Assembly: GCA_012519465.1 (NCBI GenBank)
Contig: JAAYQD010000240.1
Location: forward strand, 1-8,222
DNA length: 8,222 bases
Direction: 5' to 3'
Source: Candidatus Cloacimonadota bacterium
GTDB lineage: Bacteria > Cloacimonadota > Cloacimonadia > Cloacimonadales > Cloacimonadaceae
Of the stretch, positions 1 to 5,740 are shown in pieces. Position 1 is the first letter of the stretch. Each line of letters starts with the position of its first letter. The notes beneath the pieces were generated by a model. That model was not told the origin of the DNA. It was given only the letters and a program-made list of their open reading frames with translations, and made no database searches. Position numbers and translations under genes: made by a program.

Positions 1-103
1 AAAGATTCAGATAACGGAACCTCCGCGAAGTCTGCTCGTTTATATATCCGATTACCTCATCGTACCGTTTTTCATTCATTATGATATAGTCGATTACTTT
101 CAT
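1..103 (-). CDS. Hypothetical protein, N-terminal fragment (runs off the window)
   Basis: The frame is open from an ATG at 103 down to base 1, giving the first 34 codons of a protein that begins MKVIDYIMNEKRYDEV and continues with a charged, helix-like stretch ending near RRFRYLNL. It is supported by a ribosome binding site (AGGAT on the minus strand, plus-strand bases 110-114, 6 bases from the start). It also has a convincing promoter upstream on the same strand, with a perfect TTGACA -35 box. I do not recognise the family from so short a piece, and no domain can be named. The short length means the coding call rests mainly on the start signals. Confidence 0.5.
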   Translation of the reverse strand, partial: MKVIDYIIMNEKRYDEVIGYINEQTSRRFRYLNL

Positions 104-140
104 TTTACTATCCTGATTCGTTTTTTGGATCAATAAGAGC

Positions 141-168
141 ATAATCCCGAGCCATCAGTATCTGTCAA
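141..168 (-). promoter_or_regulatory. Predicted sigma70-type promoter for the minus-strand gene at the left edge
   Basis: On the minus strand a perfect -35 hexamer TTGACA lies at 163-168. A -10-like GATTAT lies at 141-146, 16 bases away; TATGCT at a 19-base spacing is an alternative. Transcription would begin near 134 and give a leader of about 30 bases before the ATG at 103. The 5-bp arms CCCGA (146-150) and TCGGG (176-180) bracket the -35 box and could form an operator, but they are short. Confidence 0.45.
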
Positions 169-376
169 TCTAAAATCGGGTTTGGCATTCCCTCATTTTT
201 GCAATCAGCCTTGTTTTCAATTTGCCAAGGGTTTGTTATGGACAGGAGGCGCAAGCTGTTGGTAGGAGTGGCTGAAGAGCTGTCTTACCGCTCGCTCAGT
301 GAGCACAAAAACTGTGTGGCGCAAGCGGCTATCACTGAATTCTGATGTTTGTAATCCATATAATTGATCTAACAGG

Positions 377-486
377 CACTTTGATCCTTGCCCATTAGAT
401 GCGCTTGTGATGTGGTTGCGCCTCCCAGCGGATTGCTGGGTATCGCAACGGCATCACAACGGCATCTAATAAGGAAGGCTGAAGTG
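377..486. repeat. Long imperfect palindrome (hairpin) made of paired 11-bp units
   Basis: The core, 394-470, is symmetric about base 432. Arms pair as ATTAGATGC/GCATCTAAT, TTGTGATG/CATCACAA, GTTGCG/CGCAAC and CCCAGC/GCTGGG around the loop GGATT. Symmetric internal loops of 2x2, 2x2 and 3x3 bases separate the paired blocks. Outside it, CCTT (386-389) pairs with AAGG (475-478), and CACTT (377-381) pairs with AAGTG (482-486) after a one-base shift. Each arm is itself a tandem pair of 11-mers of the form GATGnnnTTGY: 398-408 and 409-419, mirrored at 456-466 and 445-455. No T-run follows either arm, so it is not a standard terminator. It could be an interspersed palindromic element, a protein-binding array or a structured RNA. 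Confidence 0.75.
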
Positions 487-501
487 AAACATAAGGGAAA
501 A

Positions 502-535
502 GAGTATAACTATTAACGGCAACTGGTTATAACTC
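502..535. promoter_or_regulatory. Inverted repeat with -10-like sequences upstream of natA (possible operator)
   Basis: GAGTATAAC (502-510) and GTTATAACTC (526-535) are inverted copies with one extra base in the right arm, separated by 15 bases. The right arm contains the self-complementary octamer GTTATAAC (526-533). Both arms contain TATAAC, which resembles a -10 box, and TATTAA lies between them (511-516). I could not find a good -35 box for any of them. The site lies about 10 bases before a strong ribosome binding site at 544-550, so it is placed where a promoter or operator for the natA transcript would be expected. Confidence 0.3.
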
Positions 536-560
536 TAACATTTAGGAGAGTTTATGGTCC

Positions 561-716
561 ATGAAACATATACAGAGCAGGAATTACACTCATCTCAAAA
601 AAACACTTGCCACAATCGGATGCTTTGTAAGATGTGTTCTCATACCTAATTTTGTGAAGATACTCTCGCAGGGGGCAGGGATGCCAGCTGCCGGAGCTGT
701 TGGAGAAGGAAGATGA
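561..716 (+). CDS. Possible 51-residue small protein or leader peptide coupled to natA
   Basis: An ATG at 561 opens a 51-codon frame whose TGA (714-716) overlaps the natA ATG (713-715) as ATGA, the usual layout of translationally coupled genes. The ribosome binding site of natA lies inside its last codons. The peptide starts MKHIQSRNYTHLKK, has a hydrophobic middle (about residues 15-36, with two cysteines) and an Ala/Gly-rich end; I do not recognise it. The strong AGGAGAG site (544-550) is 10 bases upstream. It is better spaced for a competing ATG at 554 in another frame, which gives a 31-residue Cys/His-containing peptide ending at 649. Either frame may be real, or both may be chance. Confidence 0.3.
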   Translation: MKHIQSRNYTHLKKTLATIGCFVRCVLIPNFVKILSQGAGMPAAGAVGEGR

Positions 717-1480
717 TTGAAGTATTGAACCTGGTGAAGGAATTCCCCAAAAAAGACGGCAGCCTTTTCAGGGCTGTTGATGGGGTATCCTTCAGTGCCA
801 ATGATGGAGAAATCGTTTGCCTGCTGGGGGTGAATGGAGCGGGGAAGACCACCACCATGAGGGTGCTTTCCACGGTGTTTAAGCCCAGTGGCGGCACTGC
901 CACCATCCAAGGCTATGATATCGTATCCCAGCCGGAAAAGGTGAGGCAAAATCTGGGCTTTCTATCCGGGGATACAGGCTTGTACAACCGCCTGCGTGCC
1001 CGTGAATTTATCACCTATTTTGGCAGACTAAACGGCGTCTCTGATGCTGATATCAATGCCCGCATGGAGGAAATGGCAGAGCTTTTGGATATGCACGACT
1101 TTTTGGATAAAAAGATAGACTTCCTTTCCAGCGGAATGAAGCAAAAGGTTTCCATCGTGCGCTCCATCATCCACGATCCTCAGGTGATGATCTTTGACGA
1201 GCCCACCTCCGGGCTGGATATCCTCACGGCACGCAATATCGTGTCTTTTGTAAGAGATTGCAAAGCCAATGGGAAATGCGTACTATTTTCCACCCATATC
1301 ATGCGCGAGGCAGAGCGTTTGGCAGATCGCATTGTGATTATCCATCGCGGGATGGTGCTGGCAAATGGCACCTTGGAAGAATTCAGGGCTGAAACTGGGC
1401 AAATCGATCTGGATGATATCTTCGTCTACTACGTCAATCAATCCAACATGGAAGAGGAGCTGAGCGCAGATGAATTTTAA
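713..1480 (+). CDS. natA: ABC transporter ATP-binding protein, NatA type
   Basis: This is the cytoplasmic ATPase of an ABC exporter, driving the ABC-2 permease encoded directly downstream. The 255-residue length is normal for the family. Walker A GVNGAGKTT is at residues 39-47, the signature LSSGMKQKV at 138-146, Walker B VMIFDEPTSGLD at 158-169 with catalytic Glu163, and the switch histidine at 195 (STH). The position usually held by the Q-loop glutamine reads LSGDTGLY (about residues 84-91), so the glutamine appears to be replaced by Gly. The start at 713 is set by the GGAGAAGGA site at 702-710. NatA/NatB in Bacillus exports sodium, but homologues are widely annotated this way and the substrate here is unknown. 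The 3' end overlaps the permease by 11 bp, so the two subunits are probably coupled. Confidence 0.93.
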   Translation: MIEVLNLVKEFPKKDGSLFRAVDGVSFSANDGEIVCLLGVNGAGKTTTMRVLSTVFKPSGGTATIQGYDIVSQPEKVRQNLGFLSGDTGLYNRLRAREFITYFGRLNGVSDADINARMEEMAELLDMHDFLDKKIDFLSSGMKQKVSIVRSIIHDPQVMIFDEPTSGLDILTARNIVSFVRDCKANGKCVLFSTHIMREAERLADRIVIIHRGMVLANGTLEEFRAETGQIDLDDIFVYYVNQSNMEEELSADEF

Positions 1481-3485
1481 GAAAGCTTTGATCGTATACC
1501 GCAAAGAGATGCTGGAGATGCTGCGGGATAAGCGTGCGATATTTGCCACATTTATCATCCCGCTTGTTTTGTATCCGCTGCTTTTCATTGGTTTTGGCTT
1601 TATCATGAGCCGGCAAACCGAGATTTTGGAAGAACGTGGCGCCAATATAGCCGTGGTGGATAGCGTGGGCACAGAGATTTCTGCGCAAATCATGGAAAAC
1701 CTGAAGGGAATCGAAAACTTTACCCTGCTGCCCTGGGATAAAAGCACCCAAACTCTAATGAATGAGGGCGAATTGCAGGCTGTGGTGAGCATTACGGATT
1801 CCATCACCACCCATGGCTACCAGGTCTACAAGGTGCAGGTAAAATATGACTCCTCCAAAGAGCGCAATCAACTGGTGTATGGCAAAATAAGAGAATCTGT
1901 AGCACGCAGCAAAGAGCAAAGCATCAGTGCCGAATTGCAAAAGCGAGATCTGGATCCGGAGCTGATGAACCTGATCAATGTGGAAGCCTTTGATATTGCC
2001 AGTGCGCAAAAGCGGCTGGGCTCATATTTGGGCATGATTATGCCGTATATCATGATCATGATGTTAGTGGCAGGCGCTGCCTCCGTAGCCAGCGATATCG
2101 TGGCAGGGGAGAAGGAACGGCGCACCTTGGAGACGCTGCTGGTTTCCTCCGCACAGCGCAAAGAACTGGTTTTGGGCAAATACCTCACCATCATCACGGC
2201 GGCGATGGCAAACCTCATTGTAAATCTATTTAGCATGGGCTTTTCCATGCAATATATGTTGGGCAGTCAAGAGCTGGCGATGGGTATCACGCAGATGCCG
2301 ATCACGGGTTTTCTGATCCTCTTGGCGGCGATGATTCCCCTGGCAACCCTTTTTGCTGCCGTGCTTATGTCCATTTCCACTTTTTCACGTAATAACAAAG
2401 AAGCTGGCAGCTATCTGCAACCTGTGATGCTGATCTCCATGCTATTGGGCATGATCTCGTTTATCCCTTCCATCGAGATCAACAACCTCTTGGCGTGGGT
2501 GCCGGTGGTAAATATCGCCCTATTGTTTAAGGCTGTGTTGATCAATGAATATCAGATCTCCCACCTCCTCATCACCATTGGCTCCACAATCGCCTTGGAT
2601 GTGGCAGCCATCTGGCTCACCATCAAGCTCTTTAATACGGAATCAATCCTTTTTCGCACCGATGAAGATAGCTCCCTGAAACATGCCCGCAAGCAAAAAG
2701 GCGTTCTCTTTAATGGACTGAATGGGCTCATCTACTTTGCCCTGATGCTGGTCTTGATGTACTATCTGGGCAGCTATTTGCAGGGTAAAGACCTATTAAC
2801 TGGTTTGATCCAGACGCAGGTTTTGATCATCGCTTTGCCACCGCTTCTCATCCTCAAGGTATTTAAGCTCAAAGACAAGGAAATTCTGCGCCTCAAAGCA
2901 CCGCGTATCCGGGAATTGGTCTTTGTACCATTCATCGCCATTTCCGGAGCGATCCTGGCAAGCATGTTAATGCAATTGGTGGATTTTATATATCCCCTTC
3001 CTGCCCATTATCTGGACCAGTTGGGCGGACTTGTAAAGATGTCTGATTCCATCTGGGTGCTCCTGGGTGCGGTGGCATTGGCGCCGGGAATCTGTGAAGA
3101 GATCATGTTCCGCGGCTTTATGATGCGCTTTTTTGAATCCTACAACCGCAAAACCGCCATTGTGATCACGGCTCTCTTCTTTGCCATCTTCCACCTTGAT
3201 CCCTTCCGCTTGGCTCCCACCTTCCTTTTGGGATTGATCCTGTCTTACCTCACCCTGCGCTCTGGCAGCATTTATAACAGTATGCTATCCCACACCTTGA
3301 ATAATTCTTTGGCCATCGTGATCAGTGCCTTTGCCGGCTCTGCGTGGCTGAAGCCTCTGCTCAGCGGAGATGAAGGCTTTGTGTGGTGGCTGGCTATTCC
3401 GGCGGCAATCGTCCTCTCCCTCTCATTGTGGGGATTTCATAAGGTGACTGCAGACAAGAATGAGGAGATAATCCAGCTTTCTTAG
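1470..3485 (+). CDS. natB: ABC-2 transporter permease (NatB type) fused to a CPBP intramembrane metalloprotease
   Basis: At 671 residues this is far longer than a plain NatB permease because it carries two modules. Residues 1-390 are an ABC-2 permease. It has a first membrane helix at about 24-46, an extracytoplasmic domain at about 50-184, and several helices from 187 to 385. The cytosolic loop VAGEKERRTLETLL (211-224) is typical of ABC-2/NatB proteins. Residues from about 415 to 655 are a second multi-helix block with all three CPBP (Abi/CAAX protease) motifs: EExxxR at 543-548, FxxxH at 571-575 and HxxxN at 608-612. The catalytic residues are therefore present and the protease is probably active. 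GAGGAG (1454-1459) precedes the ATG. Permease-CPBP fusions are known in bacteria, but their role is unclear; export coupled to processing or membrane-protein quality control are inferences. Confidence 0.92.
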   Translation: MNFKKALIVYRKEMLEMLRDKRAIFATFIIPLVLYPLLFIGFGFIMSRQTEILEERGANIAVVDSVGTEISAQIMENLKGIENFTLLPWDKSTQTLMNEGELQAVVSITDSITTHGYQVYKVQVKYDSSKERNQLVYGKIRESVARSKEQSISAELQKRDLDPELMNLINVEAFDIASAQKRLGSYLGMIMPYIMIMMLVAGAASVASDIVAGEKERRTLETLLVSSAQRKELVLGKYLTIITAAMANLIVNLFSMGFSMQYMLGSQELAMGITQMPITGFLILLAAMIPLATLFAAVLMSISTFSRNNKEAGSYLQPVMLISMLLGMISFIPSIEINNLLAWVPVVNIALLFKAVLINEYQISHLLITIGSTIALDVAAIWLTIKLFNTESILFRTDEDSSLKHARKQKGVLFNGLNGLIYFALMLVLMYYLGSYLQGKDLLTGLIQTQVLIIALPPLLILKVFKLKDKEILRLKAPRIRELVFVPFIAISGAILASMLMQLVDFIYPLPAHYLDQLGGLVKMSDSIWVLLGAVALAPGICEEIMFRGFMMRFFESYNRKTAIVITALFFAIFHLDPFRLAPTFLLGLILSYLTLRSGSIYNSMLSHTLNNSLAIVISAFAGSAWLKPLLSGDEGFVWWLAIPAAIVLSLSLWGFHKVTADKNEEIIQLS

Positions 3486-3486
3486 A

Positions 3487-4275
3487 TTAGCCCGGCTTCT
3501 GTGCCACCAGTATTATCCCGGTGCCGGAAGGGTTTTTGACCCTTGTATCCAGCCAGTTGAAGAGACTGGTAAATGGTAAAACCGGCAGATAATAAAAGGG
3601 GAGAAGCATGATATATATCTTGGATTTGGCAAGCAGCATGAGCGGATATTTGATGCTCAATCGCCAAGCCAGGCTGCCCCAAACCCCATAGCTGTAATAG
3701 CTCTCCACGATCTGAAAACCTGTCTTTTCCAGCTTGCCGATAATTTCCTGCATGCTGTATCCGGGGCGAACGTGTTCGGCGGTGAATTTTGCCGCCTCAT
3801 CTGTATCAGAGGGCGTGGAGATAATCAGCTTGCCGCCTGCTTTGAGGCAGGAATGGATGTTGGTCAAAACTGCCACATCGTCGGGGATGTGTTCCAAGAT
3901 ATCTATTGCAAGTGCCATGTCATACTGATTTTTTGGCTCATATACCTGCAAATCACCTTGGGCGTAGGAAAACCGGGAACGCATTTCCCCATCCAGCCAG
4001 CCGGCAAAGTCCTGCAGATAGTCTGCCTTCAAATCCAAGGCAAACACCCTTGATTTGTTCCAGTTTTGGAGAATATGCCAGCTATACTGTCCATAGCCGG
4101 CTCCGGCATCATACACGTGCAAATGCATCTTATCGGCGGCGTGTTTTGTGACGGCTCTTTTTACATAGCGCTGGCGCAATAATAGCAGATCCAAAAGACG
4201 ATAAAACAGTTTTCTGGCACAGGGCATTACTTGCATCAGCCCCCAAAGCACATCTTTTAAGGGTTCGTATTTCAT
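3487..4275 (-). CDS. Class I SAM-dependent methyltransferase
   Basis: This 262-residue protein has a Rossmann-type methyltransferase fold. Motif I, DAGAGYG, is at residues 56-62, with an acidic end of strand 2 at Asp81. GDL is at 107-109, the motif IV region AIDILEHIPD at 123-132, and LKAGGKLIISTP at 144-155, as in UbiE/UbiG-like (Methyltransf_11) enzymes. The C-terminal part (about 205-240) is unusually hydrophobic, which suggests membrane association and perhaps a lipid or membrane-bound acceptor; the substrate cannot be named. The start at 4275 is chosen because GGAG (plus-strand 4281-4284) lies 5 bases upstream. An in-frame ATG at 4353 would run through the promoter region. Its stop is one base from the natB stop in convergent orientation, and it is divergent from the PHP gene. 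Confidence 0.88.
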   Translation of the reverse strand: MKYEPLKDVLWGLMQVMPCARKLFYRLLDLLLLRQRYVKRAVTKHAADKMHLHVYDAGAGYGQYSWHILQNWNKSRVFALDLKADYLQDFAGWLDGEMRSRFSYAQGDLQVYEPKNQYDMALAIDILEHIPDDVAVLTNIHSCLKAGGKLIISTPSDTDEAAKFTAEHVRPGYSMQEIIGKLEKTGFQIVESYYSYGVWGSLAWRLSIKYPLMLLAKSKIYIMLLPFYYLPVLPFTSLFNWLDTRVKNPSGTGIILVAQKPG

Positions 4276-4315
4276 TGTGTCTCCAATTGTAGGACTAATC
4301 GTATCAAAAAAGTGA

Positions 4316-4344
4316 TTGACGGAATAAGTGTATGCTGTTTTTAT
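4316..4344 (+). promoter_or_regulatory. Predicted promoter for the PHP-bPH-malY-dapD operon
   Basis: TTGACG (4316-4321, five of six consensus bases) is followed after 17 bases by TTTTAT (4339-4344). Transcription would start near 4351, which excludes the in-frame ATG at 4332 as the PHP start and leaves 4362 or 4377. Because downstream genes overlap or nearly touch, this may be the main promoter for the whole run to the window end. Confidence 0.4.
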
Positions 4345-4349
4345 GTCAA
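4321..4349 (-). promoter_or_regulatory. Predicted promoter for the methyltransferase gene
   Basis: On the minus strand a perfect TTGACA -35 box (plus-strand 4344-4349) is followed after 17 bases by TATTCC (4321-4326), a weak -10. Transcription would start near 4314, leaving a leader of about 40 bases before the ATG at 4275. The box overlaps the -10 region of the opposing promoter. Confidence 0.4.
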
Positions 4350-4361
4350 TCAAAAAGAATT

Positions 4362-5225
4362 ATGAAACGAAAATATATGACTACTATCAGGAAAATTAAC
4401 CTGCATCTGCATACCAACGTATCTGATGGAGCGCTGAGCCCCCTTGCTTTGATTGAACGCGCCAAAACCATTGGTTTGGATTTGATTTCCATCACCGATC
4501 ACGATACTGCCGATGCTTACCGCATTTTGGATCCCGTTCCTACGGGCATCCGTATCTTGCCGGGAATAGAATTTAGTTCCCAACATGAACAGCATGACGT
4601 GCATATCTTGGCTTATGGCTTTGATATAGACAATCCGGGTTTGAACGAACTGATGGATTTCTATCTTATTGGCAGAAGGGAGCGAGCCGTTCAGATGCTG
4701 GCAAAACTAAAGAAACTGGGTATGCCGATCGAGCTGGAAGAGGTGGTTGCCGTATCTGGCAGCAGAGAATTGATTGTGCGTCCACACATCGCTCAGGTGA
4801 TGGTGGCAAAAGGGTATTGCCAAAACAAGAATGAGGCTTTTGACAAGTATATCGGCAATTTCAAGCCTGCTTACCACCCCAAGCCGGAAGTGCACGTGGA
4901 AAAGGCGCTGGAGATCATCCACAATGCCGGTGCCTGGGCTGTGATAGCTCATCCGGGCAAGCTGGAGGTGGCAAGCCATCTCAATGAGATTGTGGAGATG
5001 GGGCTGGATGGCATCGAGGTGTGGCATCCGGATCACAGCTTTTTGCAGATGCGGGATTACATGGCTCTTGCCCGGGAAAAGAAGCTGTTGATGACTGCTG
5101 GCAGTGACTTTCATGGAGAGCTGGACAGGCACAACCTGATGGATGTGGTGCCTGTTACAGAGGAAGTGCTGGAAAGCGTGACCTATCTGTGGAGAGAGTA
5201 TATATGCCGCGACAAATCAAAATAG
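4362..5225 (+). CDS. PHP-domain phosphoesterase, RNase AM/YciV-like
   Basis: A soluble metal-dependent phosphoesterase of the PHP superfamily, 287 residues from this start. Metal ligands are visible in order: HLH at residues 15-17 with Asp22, TDHD at 45-48, PGIE at 67-70, His142 (RPH), His197 (AHPG) and SDFH at 248-251. This order and length match the COG0613 group that includes E. coli YciV/RNase AM. That enzyme removes nucleotides from RNA 5' ends and hydrolyses 3',5'-nucleoside bisphosphates such as pAp. The same activity is likely but not certain here. pAp clearance would fit the sulfur-amino-acid context loosely. The start is uncertain: ATGs at 4332, 4362 and 4377 are all in frame, none with a strong ribosome binding site. 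I chose 4362 because 4332 lies inside the predicted promoter. Confidence 0.85.
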   Translation: MKRKYMTTIRKINLHLHTNVSDGALSPLALIERAKTIGLDLISITDHDTADAYRILDPVPTGIRILPGIEFSSQHEQHDVHILAYGFDIDNPGLNELMDFYLIGRRERAVQMLAKLKKLGMPIELEEVVAVSGSRELIVRPHIAQVMVAKGYCQNKNEAFDKYIGNFKPAYHPKPEVHVEKALEIIHNAGAWAVIAHPGKLEVASHLNEIVEMGLDGIEVWHPDHSFLQMRDYMALAREKKLLMTAGSDFHGELDRHNLMDVVPVTEEVLESVTYLWREYICRDKSK

Positions 5226-5737
5226 AAAGCGTGCAAGGCAAGATGCCCCGCCGCTATCGGGTGCATCCCCTGCTGATCACCATCAGGGTGGTGATGGCTT
5301 TGGCGCTCGTGGCGTATTCACTGTATTTCTTGGGGCGCTGGGTAAGTGCCGATACCCATCTCATCCTCAAAATACTGTCTCTGGTAATACTGTATATTGG
5401 CTTGGATTCCCTTTTTCGGCATCTCACCATGCTCAGCTCCATCATCTTCACCCCCGAATGCCTGTGGCTGAGGTTTCCGCTCAAGCCATCCATTCCCATC
5501 CCTTGGGAGAATATACTATCTTTACAGTTGCAAAAGCGCATCACGCTTTATCTGCATCTGGAGTATAATGATCTGAAAGGCAAAAAACGGATGTTCAAAA
5601 CAGCGGCATCGTTTCCCAAAATGCTGGAAATCATGTACAACATTTCAGCGCTTGCGCCCCAGGCAGAGCTCAATCAAGAGCTGGATGGGGTGGTAAAATA
5701 TCTCAAAGAATTGATTAAGACAGAGGTTAATGAATAA
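5204..5737 (+). CDS. Small membrane protein with two TM helices and a probable bacterial PH-like domain
   Basis: A 177-residue protein with no family I can name securely. A basic N-terminus (residues 1-22, rich in Arg and Lys) leads into two membrane helices at about 23-45 and 52-72. A soluble domain of about 80 residues follows, starting SSIIFTPECLWLRF. It has alternating hydrophobic strands and a central IPWENILSLQLQ (99-110), and ends in a helix. This arrangement resembles the YcxB/DUF304 type of bacterial PH-like proteins; that is inferred from pattern, not from alignment. The start at 5204 is preferred over an upstream GTG at 5189 because GGAGAGAG (5191-5198) sits 5 bases before it. The gene overlaps the PHP gene by 22 bp and is 3 bases from the next gene, so it belongs to the operon. 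Confidence 0.75.
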   Translation: MPRQIKIESVQGKMPRRYRVHPLLITIRVVMALALVAYSLYFLGRWVSADTHLILKILSLVILYIGLDSLFRHLTMLSSIIFTPECLWLRFPLKPSIPIPWENILSLQLQKRITLYLHLEYNDLKGKKRMFKTAASFPKMLEIMYNISALAPQAELNQELDGVVKYLKELIKTEVNE

Positions 5738-5740
5738 GCT

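Larger units (their letters stand above)
104..553. other. Long intergenic region with repeats and no convincing gene
   Basis: About 450 bases separate the minus-strand gene from the first possible start upstream of natA. The region contains the minus-strand promoter, the long palindrome at 377-486 and the inverted repeat at 502-535. It also has an 11-base palindrome GCTCAGTGAGC (294-304), two copies of GGCGCAAGC (248-256 and 318-326, 70 bases apart), and a 35-codon frame at 238-345. That frame has a possible AAGGG site (227-231) but a peptide I do not recognise. No RNA family could be assigned. The structural density is higher than expected of simple spacer DNA and suggests regulatory or interspersed-repeat content. 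Confidence 0.6.
4313..4352. repeat. Perfect 8-bp inverted repeat enclosing the divergent promoters
   Basis: TGATTGAC (4313-4320) and GTCAATCA (4345-4352) are exact inverted copies with a 24-base spacer. Each arm contains the -35 core of one of the two opposing promoters. It may be simply two similar promoters placed face to face, or a site for one regulator controlling both directions. Confidence 0.6.

Noticed and set aside
377..486. Possible integron attC site
   Set aside because: Length and imperfect palindromy are similar, but the terminal core sites (GTTRRRY and its partner) are not at the ends, the pairing lacks typical single extrahelical bases, and no integrase or cassette is present.
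377..486. Possible intrinsic terminator
   Set aside because: No T-run follows either arm on either strand, and the loop-and-arm size is far beyond a usual terminator.
1283..2248. Several minus-strand frames under natA and natB
   Set aside because: They are antisense to clearly coding ATPase and permease sequence, have no ribosome binding sites, and give low-complexity Ser/Ile/Arg-rich peptides.
3528..3544. Perfect short hairpin AAGGGT-TTTTG-ACCCTT near the natB/methyltransferase junction
   Set aside because: It lies within the methyltransferase coding sequence, has only 6 bp of stem, and is not followed by a T-run on either strand, so a terminator cannot be supported.
3734..4151. Plus-strand frames opposite the methyltransferase
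   Set aside because: The methyltransferase motifs on the minus strand are unambiguous, and the plus-strand peptides show no family features.
4332..4361. Upstream ATG at 4332 as the PHP start
   Set aside because: It falls between the predicted -35 and -10 boxes, has a poor ribosome site, and adds residues before the HLH motif that the family does not need.
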